A DNA stretch of 46,349 nt from an uncultured Gammaproteobacteria bacterium (GTDB lineage: Bacteria; Pseudomonadota; Gammaproteobacteria; Pseudomonadales; Pseudohongiellaceae). The stretch lies in assembly GCA_913054495.1 (NCBI GenBank), contig CAJXIY010000011.1, forward strand, positions 1-46,349. Reading direction: 5' to 3'. Below the pieces are notes generated by a model. That model was not told the origin of the DNA. It made no database searches and was given only the letters and a program-made list of their open reading frames with translations. Below are positions 18,737 through 27,038 of the stretch, piece after piece. Each line of letters opens with the position of its first letter. The first letter of the stretch is position 1. Position numbers and translations under genes: made by a program.

Positions 18737-19522
18737 ATGTCCAAGAAAATTCCGCCCCTATTTTTCCTGCTATTACTGCACTCGCTGGCGCAGGCAGATT
18801 CGGTGCCCGGCGCGGCAGGGTCCATAGAAATTACGACGCTGCTGCATGCCGGTGTGCAATTGGAGTACCGGGGTACCGTGGTCCAGGTAGATCCATGGGA
18901 TCGCCTGAGATTACCAGACGCGAAACCCGCCGACCTGATTCTGATTAGTGATGATCCCGGTCATCATCTCGATGTGGATGCTATCGAGAGGCTGCGCAAG
19001 CCAGGAGCGAGTGTAGTCTTGACCGCCGCCGGCAAGCAGAAGTGGCCCGATGGAATTGTGGTCGCGAACGGTGAAACTGTGAGGGTGGCAGGTGTCACAG
19101 TTGAGTCGATCGCTGCCTACGATATTATCCAGGGCAATCCTTCCCACCCAAAGGGTGATGCAAATGGCTACGTGGTCACCCTCGGTGGCAAGAAATTTTT
19201 CTTCGCCGGCGTCACCGAATGTGTCGATGAGGTGAAGGCATTGCAGGGAATAGATGTTGCCTTCATGCCCATGAATATTCCCCTGGCGCGGATGACGCCG
19301 GCCGCTGCTGCCGCCTGTACCCTCGGATTGAATCCCGCCGTGGTGTATTTATATCACTACGACCAGGACTATGCGCGCCGTGCCCAGCAGCCTGATTACG
19401 TCGGCACCGGCAGCCTGCCGGACGGGCTGACAGTAGCTGAGTCCCTGGACCGATTCGCGGAGGCATTGGATGGATCTGGCATCGAATTCAGAAGAGGAGA
19501 ATTTTATCCGCCCCTCGACTAA
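18737..19522 (+). CDS. UlaG-like MBL-fold protein with altered metal motif, exported
   Basis: Member of the UlaG-like branch of the metallo-beta-lactamase superfamily with a signal peptide (about 1-20). The position of the THxHxDH zinc motif is occupied by SDDPGHH (residues 71-77), which keeps only the last His. The usual GDT is replaced by GVTECVDE. The fold-typical DLILIS strand and DxWDR segment are kept. It may therefore be catalytically different or a binding protein; some family branches use T-D-x-H-G-D-H, so part of the change is lineage-typical (inference). AGGAG upstream supports the ATG. Its last eight codons and stop are included in the 75-bp tandem repeat. Confidence 0.75.
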   Translation: MSKKIPPLFFLLLLHSLAQADSVPGAAGSIEITTLLHAGVQLEYRGTVVQVDPWDRLRLPDAKPADLILISDDPGHHLDVDAIERLRKPGASVVLTAAGKQKWPDGIVVANGETVRVAGVTVESIAAYDIIQGNPSHPKGDANGYVVTLGGKKFFFAGVTECVDEVKALQGIDVAFMPMNIPLARMTPAAAAACTLGLNPAVVYLYHYDQDYARRAQQPDYVGTGSLPDGLTVAESLDRFAEALDGSGIEFRRGEFYPPLD

Positions 19523-19680
19523 GTCTAATGAGGTTTCCTTCTGGTTTGATCACAATCCTATATCGAGGGAACCAAATTTTATCCGCCCCTCGACTAAGTC
19601 TAATGAGGTTTCCTTCCGGTTTGATCACAATCCTATGTCGAAGGAACCAAATTTTATGCGCCGCTCGAATAAGTCTAGTA
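19500..19680. repeat. 75-bp tandem repeat, two full copies and a partial third
   Basis: Copies begin at about 19501, 19576 and 19651. Copies 1 and 2 differ at three of 75 positions; the third is a 27-base remnant with about three changes. Each copy begins with ATTTTATC/GCGCCSCTCG-like sequence, which in copy 1 is the end of the preceding gene (codons for FYPPLD and its TAA). The unit length is a multiple of three. The resulting open frame 19470-19688 looks coding only because of the repetition, so I do not call a gene there. Confidence 0.95.
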
Positions 19681-19688
19681 GCGAATAA

Positions 19689-19973
19689 CTAATTGCGGCT
19701 GATGTACGAGAGTATTACATCGTTGCCTATGCTGTCGATTATTTCACCGTCAGATAGCAAGTAGCTAATCGATCCGTCATCGTTGGTCCAGTGTTGGATA
19801 TTGGCCTTGACAAGTTCAGCGAGTATTTCTTCCCTAATTTCAGTGTTACGGATTTTGAACTTGCCTATGTGCCCGACGCTTTCATCAATAGTTGTCTCGG
19901 AAATCGCCGACTTATGGTTGGCATCACAGCCAACTGAGAGGACAACGAGAATTAATAATTGCAGAAATTTCAT
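19689..19973 (-). CDS. Small lipoprotein of unknown function
   Basis: A 94-residue predicted lipoprotein: signal sequence FLQLLILVVLSVGC with the lipobox LSVGC, then a mature part of about 78 residues rich in Ile, Glu and Asp (KIRNTEIREEILAELVKANI, WTNDDGSISYLLSDGE). I do not recognise the family. No good ribosome binding site is visible before the ATG. It is on the opposite strand from the tandem repeat and separated by 93 bases from the sugar dehydrogenase gene, so its transcription is uncertain. Confidence 0.6.
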   Translation of the reverse strand: MKFLQLLILVVLSVGCDANHKSAISETTIDESVGHIGKFKIRNTEIREEILAELVKANIQHWTNDDGSISYLLSDGEIIDSIGNDVILSYISRN

Positions 19974-20066
19974 AGGATTAATGTTTAATACGCTTTCTCC
20001 AGCTTATCCATTAACCTCTGAGCCTCTGAAAGACAGATTAGGACCCAATTCGTTTCCCTGTCGATT

Positions 20067-21617
20067 CTAGTCGACGGGGACAAGCCGAACGATTTGGCCG
20101 CCGGCGCTATGTTCCAGTAGCAAATAGATATCGCCGTCAGGACCCTGCTCGATATCTCGAATGCGGCCGAGCCCTGCAATCAGTATCTCGCGTCGTACCA
20201 GGCGATTGTTCTCGATGTCTATACGCAAAAGGCTGCGTGCCTTCAGAGAACCGACAAGAAAATCCCCCTCCCATTCGGGAAATTGTGTACTGTTGGAAAT
20301 GATAAAACTGGAGACGGCGGGAGAGGGAGTCAGATCCACCACCGGCTGCTCGATATCGGATAACTCAAAGGCGATACCCAGGTCCTTGCCATACTCAACC
20401 GGCGTGCCATCGTAGTCCATACCCAGGGAATACAGGGGCCAGCCATAGTTGCGCCCGGGCAGAAGCCGGTTCACCTCGTCGCCACCACGGGGTCCGTGTT
20501 CGGTACCCCACAACTCACCGTTTGCAAGGTCGAACTCCAGACCCTGGGGGCTGCGATGGCCATAGGTATAGATGCTGCGATAGACATCATCGCGATGGGC
20601 GAAGGGATTATCTTGTGGAATACTGCCATCGTCGTTGACGCGATGAATCTTGCCCCAGGGCGTGGACAGGTCCTGAACGCCGCGGTGATTGCGCTGTTGT
20701 ACTTTTAAACCCACGCTGAAAAAAATATGGCCGGCATTATCGAAGGCGACCCGGCCACCGGCGGCCACATCGCTCGATGCGCTATAGTGTTCGATATTCG
20801 CTTCCCAGATGGTTTCCTGCCCAATCCATTCACCGGCTTCAATTTTTCCTCGCACCAGCTTGTTCATGGAAACCGGTGAGCCCCGTTCTCGGCTAATGGC
20901 ATTACAATCATCGCAGCGGTCACCGAAGTACAGATAGATCCAGCCGTTCTCCTCGTAGTTGGGATGCAGCACGATATCGAACAGCCAGCCCATACCTCTC
21001 TCTATATCCAGGCGGGAATCCAGACGATAAATATCGTCATAGGCCCGGGGTGTTCCCGCTATCAGCTCCGACTGCTCACCGCCGCGACTGATGATACTGA
21101 CACCTTGTGTTTTTTCGGTCAGCAGCAGGCGCCCATCGGGCAGAGGCTCGATCGAGAATGGCAGTGGATTGAGGTTGCTGACAACCGTTTCCAGGCGGAA
21201 ATTATGTAACTCTGTCTCTATCGTGCCAGCTGGGATCGTAAGCGGCATTTCGAAATTTGAGGTCTCGTAATTAACGTCGGCGCGGGTCTCGAGGATAAAC
21301 AGGGCAATGTTACGGATTTGCGCGTTGCTGAAGATATCTCGCCAGGTGGGCATACCCGAGTCCATATAGCCATTGCCGATACTCGCGGTAATCTCTGCCA
21401 TGGAGTCACCGTGGCGCAGTTCTCCCCGCAGCGGCGTACCCTGGGGTGCCCCTTCCAGGTTTTCACCATGACACACCGCGCAGTTCTCCTGAAACAGCGC
21501 AATGGAATCGGTGACACCGGAATAAGCCTGAGCTTGCGCGAAGGCAGCGGGCGCCACAATCAGAGTCGTTGGCAATAAGATCAGAAAGTATTTTAAATAC
21601 TGGCTCAGTTTTTTCAT
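20067..21617 (-). CDS. Cytochrome c - PQQ sugar dehydrogenase (GSDH/aldose type) fusion, exported
   Basis: Periplasmic fusion of a haem c domain and a six-bladed soluble glucose dehydrogenase/sorbosone dehydrogenase-type propeller. From the ATG at 21617 (AGGAA eight bases upstream) the precursor is 516 residues: signal peptide about 1-28, CAVCH at 46-50 with likely axial Met89 (SGMPTW), then the propeller with GRLLLTEKTQG, GMGWLFDIVLHPNYEENGWIYLYF, GGRVAFDN, SPQGLEFDL and GTEHGPRGGDEVNRL, which are typical of PQQ-GDH-B/aldose sugar dehydrogenase loops. It probably oxidises sugar aldehydes or alcohols and passes electrons to its own haem. An upstream ATG at 21653 is less likely. Confidence 0.93.
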   Translation of the reverse strand: MKKLSQYLKYFLILLPTTLIVAPAAFAQAQAYSGVTDSIALFQENCAVCHGENLEGAPQGTPLRGELRHGDSMAEITASIGNGYMDSGMPTWRDIFSNAQIRNIALFILETRADVNYETSNFEMPLTIPAGTIETELHNFRLETVVSNLNPLPFSIEPLPDGRLLLTEKTQGVSIISRGGEQSELIAGTPRAYDDIYRLDSRLDIERGMGWLFDIVLHPNYEENGWIYLYFGDRCDDCNAISRERGSPVSMNKLVRGKIEAGEWIGQETIWEANIEHYSASSDVAAGGRVAFDNAGHIFFSVGLKVQQRNHRGVQDLSTPWGKIHRVNDDGSIPQDNPFAHRDDVYRSIYTYGHRSPQGLEFDLANGELWGTEHGPRGGDEVNRLLPGRNYGWPLYSLGMDYDGTPVEYGKDLGIAFELSDIEQPVVDLTPSPAVSSFIISNSTQFPEWEGDFLVGSLKARSLLRIDIENNRLVRREILIAGLGRIRDIEQGPDGDIYLLLEHSAGGQIVRLVPVD

Positions 21618-21711
21618 TGCTATTTCCTGTTCTCGTCTTATTCTTCTGATCAACGTATAACAAATCTATCGATGTGCAAATGCAAGCCTGACCCCATTGT
21701 CTTTCCGACTG

Positions 21712-22854
21712 TCAGCGGTCCAACTCCAATGAATCCAGGAACTCGATCAGGAGTCGATTAGTGTCTTCTGGAGCCTGTTGCTGGTTTCGATGGCCTATGC
21801 CGGCTTGCAGTATTACGCCTCTAAGATCGTCAAACTGTGGCCTGCCTCGGGCCTCGAGCTGATCCTGTGTCGCACCTCTGTTCACTATGTCCAGATCGCC
21901 GGCAATAAACAGAGCCGGCTGGCCTATTTTTTTGCCTGCAAGTCGAGTCGTAAGCTCCCAGTTCAGAGTGCCGTTGCGGTAGTAGTTGATGCCGCCTCTA
22001 AAACCGACTTGTTTAAATTCGCTGACGTAATAGTCGAGGTCTTCCTCGCTCAGCCAATGCGGCAAGCGAATGGGCTCGCCGAGTCGTTTTATCCAGCCAC
22101 CTGCGCTGGCTCTTGGATCGGTGATTTCCGGTGGTTCAGTCGGGGTGCCCGGTGATCTTGAAGTATAGAGTCGAGCGATCAGGGCTCGTGGATTGGCATC
22201 GAATTCGGCTTCGGCCACTCCCGGTTCCTGAAAATAACGGGTATAGAAAAAGTCATCATCAGGATCCTGGGGTTGCGCCCGAACGGGTTTGGTCTCGGAA
22301 CGTCCTCCATACATGACGCTCAGACCTACAACAGCCTTAAAAACATCCGGATAAAGCAAAGCACTCTGCCACGCTATCGGTGCGCCCCAGTCATGACCTA
22401 CAACTACCGCACTGTCTTCGCCAAGTGCTGACACTATGCCGGCGACGTCAGCCGAGAGTTCTATAATATTATAGTCTTCGATATTTTCTGGGATGGTAGA
22501 GCCGCCATACCCGCGCATATCCGGCGCAACCGCGTGATAACCAGCATCGGCGAGCGCCTGTAACTGGTGACGCCACGAGTACCAGGACTCGGGCCAACCG
22601 TGAACAAGAATAACCAGCGGGCCCAGGCCGGCTTCGACCAGACGCAGTCTAATGCCGTTGGAATCCACATAAGTGACCTCGCCGCCGAATCTCGCGGCCA
22701 GTTCTTCGGTTCTGACTGTGTTCGTTGACACGTTTACCTGTTCATCCTCGCTGCTTCTATTGCGCTGTAGTTGCATCCCCACGAAGACTAGCGCCGCAAT
22801 AAAACCGAGAACGTCAATGGCTGTGGCTATAGGTGGAATATTGGCTTTGTGCAT
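21712..22854 (-). CDS. Alpha/beta hydrolase, epoxide hydrolase-like, N-terminal anchor
   Basis: A 380-residue protein with an N-terminal hydrophobic segment (about residues 10-28) and an alpha/beta hydrolase domain. HGWPESWYSWRHQ (oxyanion HGxP motif), MRGYGGS and the nucleophile elbow GHDWGAPIAW are as in epoxide hydrolases and fluoroacetate dehalogenases, with Asp as nucleophile. The catalytic His is probably in GIGHRNQQ near the end. The long N-terminal segment suggests a membrane anchor or uncleaved signal, unusual for this family. Substrate unknown. It is on the same strand as the sugar dehydrogenase downstream, 94 bases away. Confidence 0.88.
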   Translation of the reverse strand: MHKANIPPIATAIDVLGFIAALVFVGMQLQRNRSSEDEQVNVSTNTVRTEELAARFGGEVTYVDSNGIRLRLVEAGLGPLVILVHGWPESWYSWRHQLQALADAGYHAVAPDMRGYGGSTIPENIEDYNIIELSADVAGIVSALGEDSAVVVGHDWGAPIAWQSALLYPDVFKAVVGLSVMYGGRSETKPVRAQPQDPDDDFFYTRYFQEPGVAEAEFDANPRALIARLYTSRSPGTPTEPPEITDPRASAGGWIKRLGEPIRLPHWLSEEDLDYYVSEFKQVGFRGGINYYRNGTLNWELTTRLAGKKIGQPALFIAGDLDIVNRGATQDQLEARGRPQFDDLRGVILQAGIGHRNQQQAPEDTNRLLIEFLDSLELDR

Positions 22855-22912
22855 TTGATACCGCCAGGGTGTTTTTCCAATCTGTCATCGAGTCCAGTGA
22901 CAGCATTTGAGC

Positions 22913-24718
22913 CTAATCCAGGGCGAACACCCAAAGTGCTGCTTTCCCGGGATTGGTATCGGTATATCCGGTAAATCTATTCATCAGGCCGAGCCAGATT
23001 CCCGTGTGCAGGTTAAGCTGTCCGGCCACCACAGCGATGTATTGCTTGCCGTCGACGCTGTAACTGATTGGAAACGAAGAGGGGATGGCGTCGAGTTCAG
23101 TCTGCCAGAGTATCTCACCGGTTTGCTGATCGAAGGCCTTGAACGAATGGTCCAGGAAACCAAGGAATACCAGGTCTCCTGCCGTAGCCAGTGTCGCGGA
23201 GATCGGCGGTATTACTTGCCGATGTTGCCAGGCCAGCTCGCGCCGCTCTAAATCGATGGCCTGAAGCCGGCCGAATTTTCCATCGCTGCCGGGAATCGGC
23301 ACGGCATCCATCCACAGCCCGCTGCTGAGCAGCGTACCTTCACCGTTAAGCAGGGTATCCATGCAGACCTCGAACATGGGCACGAACAACATCTTGGTCT
23401 CGCTGTTGATGGAACTAGCCTGCCAGTTGCGACCACCTTGATAAAGCGGACAGACCGTACGAATAATTTCGGCGTCGGGGATAACATCGGGATTGATAAA
23501 TTTGGTCCCGGTGACCGGGTCGATGCCGATGACGATGTTTTGTATGCCCGGATCTACGGAAAACAGGTATTGACCTGTGGCTGCATCCACTGCATCGAAG
23601 AGGCCGGGCTTGCCCGCAGTGACAATCACTTTTCTGGTTTCGCCATCGATATCGAGCTCGACGATCGACCGCTCGAATATCCAGTCGAGGTCGAATTGAT
23701 CGTTGGCCATGTGCTGGAAATACCAGACCAGTTCGCCGGTGGCCGGCCGCAGGGCAAGAGTCGCATTGGTGTATAGCGCGTCGTTGCTGACCCCTTCGAT
23801 GCCCAGGGGATACAGCAGGGGAGCGGTATTGTAGGTAGGCGAAACGCCGAAGAAAACCAGATCCAAATCCGGGTCATAGCCACCGGTATTCCATACCGAG
23901 CCGCCCTGACGCTGATCCAGTGGGATGTTGTTCCAGGTGTTGCCGCCCGGTTCACCAGGCCTGGCCAAGGTGTAGAAGCGCCAGGTTTCCTCGCCGGTTT
24001 CCAGATCGACGGCGATGATAAAACCACCACCGGGTACCCGGGAGGCAGCCACGCCCTGGATTACCTGCCCGCCTGCTGTCAGTGGCGCACTGCGCAGTGC
24101 ATAACCGGTGTTATCACCCGTATCGATGGCATGATCCCACAGGACACTGCCGGAGCGCGCATCCAGCGCCACCATGTGCAGATCCGAGGTGGGCACCAAC
24201 ACCTTGTCCTCATGCAGTGATATACCAAACTTATGGCTGGTGATGGCGCCACCCTGGTGCCGGTAGCGCCACAACAGCTCGCCGTTGGTGGCATCCATGG
24301 CCAGCACCACATCTCCGGCGCTGTACAGAAACATGACACCATCGTGTACTAGTGGAGTTGGCATGTTATTGCCTGGAGTCACCTCTTGGTGCCAGGCGAG
24401 TTCCAGATCGGCAACGGTTTGCCTGTTGATCGAGTCGAGAGGTGAATAGCCCATATTGTCATAAGTACGACGCCAAATAAGCCAGTCAGAGGGAGGTGGA
24501 TTTTGTAAGAGTTCATCATTTACCGATGAATAATTGCGTAGTAATGGAACATCGCCAGGGTCAGCTGTTATAGATTGCAGCGAACTGGCGTCGTTTCGAC
24601 CATATTGCTGGATAATTCCTCTTGGAGGGCTGCCGTCCTGCTGGGCGATTGCCATGTTAGCGAATAGTGCTAGCAGCAGAACAAAAGCTGTAGCGATGTG
24701 TATTAACGTTCTCATCAC
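22913..24718 (-). CDS. PQQ-dependent alcohol dehydrogenase-type protein, exported
   Basis: A 601-residue quinoprotein without haem. Signal peptide about 1-25. The propeller begins at DWLIWRRTYDNMGYSPLDSIN and has blades such as ALDARSGSVLWDHAI and AVDLETGEETWRFY. The catalytic-Asp region reads NDQFDLDW with D343 and D345, the D-x-D arrangement associated with lanthanide-dependent enzymes. The Glu and Asn loops that normally bind the metal (GxxxGExGxRG and GTGNxxPW) are altered (GVAASRVPGGGF, GVSPTYNTAP), so metal use should be tested. It ends at 22913, 59 bases before the epoxide hydrolase-like gene. Confidence 0.9.
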   Translation of the reverse strand: MMRTLIHIATAFVLLLALFANMAIAQQDGSPPRGIIQQYGRNDASSLQSITADPGDVPLLRNYSSVNDELLQNPPPSDWLIWRRTYDNMGYSPLDSINRQTVADLELAWHQEVTPGNNMPTPLVHDGVMFLYSAGDVVLAMDATNGELLWRYRHQGGAITSHKFGISLHEDKVLVPTSDLHMVALDARSGSVLWDHAIDTGDNTGYALRSAPLTAGGQVIQGVAASRVPGGGFIIAVDLETGEETWRFYTLARPGEPGGNTWNNIPLDQRQGGSVWNTGGYDPDLDLVFFGVSPTYNTAPLLYPLGIEGVSNDALYTNATLALRPATGELVWYFQHMANDQFDLDWIFERSIVELDIDGETRKVIVTAGKPGLFDAVDAATGQYLFSVDPGIQNIVIGIDPVTGTKFINPDVIPDAEIIRTVCPLYQGGRNWQASSINSETKMLFVPMFEVCMDTLLNGEGTLLSSGLWMDAVPIPGSDGKFGRLQAIDLERRELAWQHRQVIPPISATLATAGDLVFLGFLDHSFKAFDQQTGEILWQTELDAIPSSFPISYSVDGKQYIAVVAGQLNLHTGIWLGLMNRFTGYTDTNPGKAALWVFALD

Positions 24719-24759
24719 AATGCACCCCGCAAGTATCGGTTGTTTATACCCCTGGATTC

Positions 24760-24774
24760 ACAGGCTGTTATGCC
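24760..24774 (-). promoter_or_regulatory. 15-base motif shared with the leader at 31569-31583
   Basis: The sequence ACAGGCTGTTATGCC (reverse complement GGCATAACAGCCTGT) lies about 42 bases upstream of the quinoprotein at 22913-24718, and the identical 15-mer lies 16 bases upstream of the gene at 30705-31553, in the same orientation. It could be a shared operator or leader element, or a chance match. Confidence 0.3.
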
Positions 24775-24879
24775 GCTCTGAATTTTAACGAGAGGTGTCC
24801 CTATTCTGCCAGTTGGTCTTGCCCTGGCATTTTAGACCACTGCGCCAGGTCATAATTTCTGCTTCGAAAGGGTCTTGCT

Positions 24880-24923
24880 CAAAACCAGAAAGGGCGCCGA
24901 CCGGTAACAGCCGGTAGGCGCCC
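24880..24923 (-). terminator. Candidate terminator after the FAH-like gene
   Basis: A strong GC-rich hairpin, GGGCGCC/GGCGCCC with CCGG/CCGG inside, lies at 24892-24923, 28-59 bases past the stop at 24951. On the minus strand it is followed by a mixed T-rich stretch (TTTCTGGTTTTG). The stem is convincing; the T-tract is imperfect. Confidence 0.6.
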
Positions 24924-24950
24924 GAGAGTTCGTCATGACCCTTCCCGCTA

Positions 24951-26117
24951 CTAAGGGTCGCGATATGACCTAACTGGAGGCAACTGCGCACCGGACAGGT
25001 CGTCGGGAATGCTCATCTCGACCCTGACCGTGTGGGTCAGCGTGCCGATTCCCTCGATGGTGGCACTGATGGTCTCACCGTCGATCAGGTAGCCGGAGCC
25101 GGATGCACGCTCGACGCGACCGGCACCGGTTCCGCCCGACGTCCCACTCTGCATGACATCACCTGGGAAGACCGTGATGAGCGACGAGGCGTACTCGATG
25201 AGCTCTGGGATATTGTGGATCATGTCGCCACCCCTGGCTTCCTGAACGGTCACGCCATCGATAACCAGGGTCTGGTGCAGGCGCTCCATTGGGTCGCCAT
25301 AGAACTCTTTTGGCACGATCCAGGGACCATGGGGCGCGAACGTGTCGTGGCCCTTGCCGACGAACCAGTCCGAACCTGAGCCGTAGCCACCGGGCGGACG
25401 CCCGCCACGATCGGAGATGTCCATCGCGACCATGTAACCGAACACGTAGTCGTATGCGCGGTCCGCGGAGATGTACTTACCGGTGCGACCGAAGACGATG
25501 GCCATCTCCACTTCCCACTCGATGCGGTCACGTCCGAAGGGCATGATGATGTCGTCACCGTCGCCGATGATTGCTCCGCGGGTGGGTTTTAGGAACAGGT
25601 AGGGAACGCCGCGGTTTTCCTGACGCTGGCGGAGGCGAGCTTGAAATTCATCGTCATTGCAGCCCTCACAGGCGTGGGTGTAGAAGTTCACGGCCGCATT
25701 CATGAGTTTGCTCGGATACTGAATCGGGGCCATGATATCCACCGAGTCCACTGGGTGCACAAAGCTGCGCCGGTCATTGCCGCTCAGCAGATTCTGGTCC
25801 ACGAGCCAGTTCACGACTTCGTAGATTCGGAATTTCAGGCCATACTCGTACTGCTCGATGAGTCCGAGCATATCCTCGGGCATGCTGATCTGGCTGTACT
25901 GCGGCAGTAGCTCCATGGCGCGGTTCGCGGCCGCAAGCTCGACGATCAGCTGGTCGTCGAGCATGACCAGGCCCACGGTGGGCACGTCGTTGATCGCGAA
26001 CGTTCCGACCTTGAAGGGCTCGACCGACTCCATGGCTTGGGCAGAGACGTCGACCGGGCTGGCGAAGATCGCCAGCACCGCACCGAGCATCAGGGTATAT
26101 AGGGACTTTCTTATCAT
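24951..26117 (-). CDS. Fumarylacetoacetate hydrolase family protein with signal peptide
   Basis: FAH-superfamily protein of 388 residues with an N-terminal signal peptide (about 1-27, LMLGAVLAIFASPVDVSAQA). The fold motifs are NFYTHACEG (catalytic His148 and Glu151), WEVEMAIVFG (metal ligands E202 and E204), GYMVAMDISDRG (D233), GKGHDTFAPHGPWIVP and SGTSGGTGAG. Cytosolic family members hydrolyse C-C bonds of diketo acids or decarboxylate them; here the signal implies a periplasmic location. Residues look complete. By eye the gene is GC-richer than its neighbours (not computed). It is followed by a hairpin terminator. Confidence 0.9.
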   Translation of the reverse strand: MIRKSLYTLMLGAVLAIFASPVDVSAQAMESVEPFKVGTFAINDVPTVGLVMLDDQLIVELAAANRAMELLPQYSQISMPEDMLGLIEQYEYGLKFRIYEVVNWLVDQNLLSGNDRRSFVHPVDSVDIMAPIQYPSKLMNAAVNFYTHACEGCNDDEFQARLRQRQENRGVPYLFLKPTRGAIIGDGDDIIMPFGRDRIEWEVEMAIVFGRTGKYISADRAYDYVFGYMVAMDISDRGGRPPGGYGSGSDWFVGKGHDTFAPHGPWIVPKEFYGDPMERLHQTLVIDGVTVQEARGGDMIHNIPELIEYASSLITVFPGDVMQSGTSGGTGAGRVERASGSGYLIDGETISATIEGIGTLTHTVRVEMSIPDDLSGAQLPPVRSYRDP

Positions 26118-26437
26118 ATTTCACTCCAGTGCAGGGCACTAACCATCTTATGGGAAAACCAAAGCTATCTCTGTAATGGGCCAATGTCCAGGTCTATGAA
26201 TTGTGAGCAACCCTGATCAATGGCAATTGGGCTCTGGCCTTGTTGTTATCAGAACCAGGCGGTTTCTGAATCTTACTCTCGCTCGCCGGACATTTCGATG
26301 TTCCCGCGCCCCAGTGGTAGTGATAACAGGACTACGGGTCGAGGCGATAAGGCAGCGCTGAATCTATTTAATTTGGAATTTATGGGATACACTCGAGTCG
26401 TTATACCAATTTCCTGCGAGCTCAAAAGGAGAACATC
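26118..26437. other. Divergent intergenic region of 320 bases
   Basis: No gene is supported between the FAH-like gene (minus) and the small repeat protein (plus). A short inverted match CTTGTTATCA/TGATAACAGG is present about 70 bases apart, which is weak. AAGGAG at 26426-26431 is a strong ribosome binding site for the plus-strand gene. Promoters for both genes must lie here but I cannot place them. Confidence 0.45.
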
Positions 26438-26815
26438 ATGAAATTAACAAGAAAAATTATGCTAATCGTCCTCATCGGACTATTTTCCCAATTTTCCATG
26501 GCGGATAACGCCTCGTCTGCCAAGGATATCGCCGATATCGTTGCGTCTTTGAATCATTTCCCGTCTGACTCGGACAAGTCCACGTTGATGGCTATCTCCT
26601 CAGACGATAGTCTTGCCGAAGGCGTGCGGGCTATGGCTACGGCGGTTGCTACTTTTGCCCATTCTGCAAATGACGAAGGTAAAGCAGCGATGGCCATGAT
26701 CCAGGCTAATGATGAGGCCCCTGACCGTGCCAAGGCATTGGCCGGAATAATTGCCAGTCTCACGCACATGGCGAGCGCAGATGCGAAAGCCACGCTGGCA
26801 GAATTGTTCCCTTAG
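26438..26815 (+). CDS. Small secreted protein with 35-residue repeats
   Basis: A 125-residue protein with a signal peptide (MKLTRKIMLIVLIGLFSQFSMA) and a mature region of three related units at residues 29-63, 64-98 and 99-125, with the pattern (K/R)xhAxhhAxhxHxxSxx followed by a Ser/Ala-rich helix. The histidines at 40, 75 and 110 are exactly 35 residues apart. The mature part is Ala, Ser, Asp and Met rich and looks helical. No known family recognised. The strong AAGGAG ribosome binding site six bases before the ATG and the hairpin terminator 20 bases after the stop suggest a single-gene transcript that is well expressed. Confidence 0.75.
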   Translation: MKLTRKIMLIVLIGLFSQFSMADNASSAKDIADIVASLNHFPSDSDKSTLMAISSDDSLAEGVRAMATAVATFAHSANDEGKAAMAMIQANDEAPDRAKALAGIIASLTHMASADAKATLAELFP

Positions 26816-26834
26816 CACCAGCTCGAGAATGACG

Positions 26835-26867
26835 AAAAGCCTCGCCTTGTTACGAAGCGAGGCTTTT
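26835..26867 (+). terminator. Rho-independent terminator after the small repeat protein
   Basis: Perfect inverted repeat AAAAGCCTCGC (26835-26845) and GCGAGGCTTTT (26857-26867) with an 11-base loop. It ends in T on the plus strand and A on the minus strand, so it may act in both directions and also close the minus-strand operon that ends at 27039. Confidence 0.9.
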
Positions 26868-27038
26868 CTCCCATTTCAACTGATCTGCACCGCTGGTCGG
26901 GCGGGCGGTTGCGGACCGCGTATTTAGTTTTGCCCTAACCTCGCTGGAAGCAGTCTCTTCCAAACCCCACTGCAATTACATCCAGGAATTAGATGGCGAA
27001 GAGCCTGTTGGGTCGGCGGGCCTGATTGCTGCGATTGC

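Noticed and set aside
19470..19688. Open frame of 72 codons across the tandem repeat
   Set aside because: It is open only because a 75-bp unit without stops in this frame is duplicated; there is no ribosome binding site and its start lies inside another gene.
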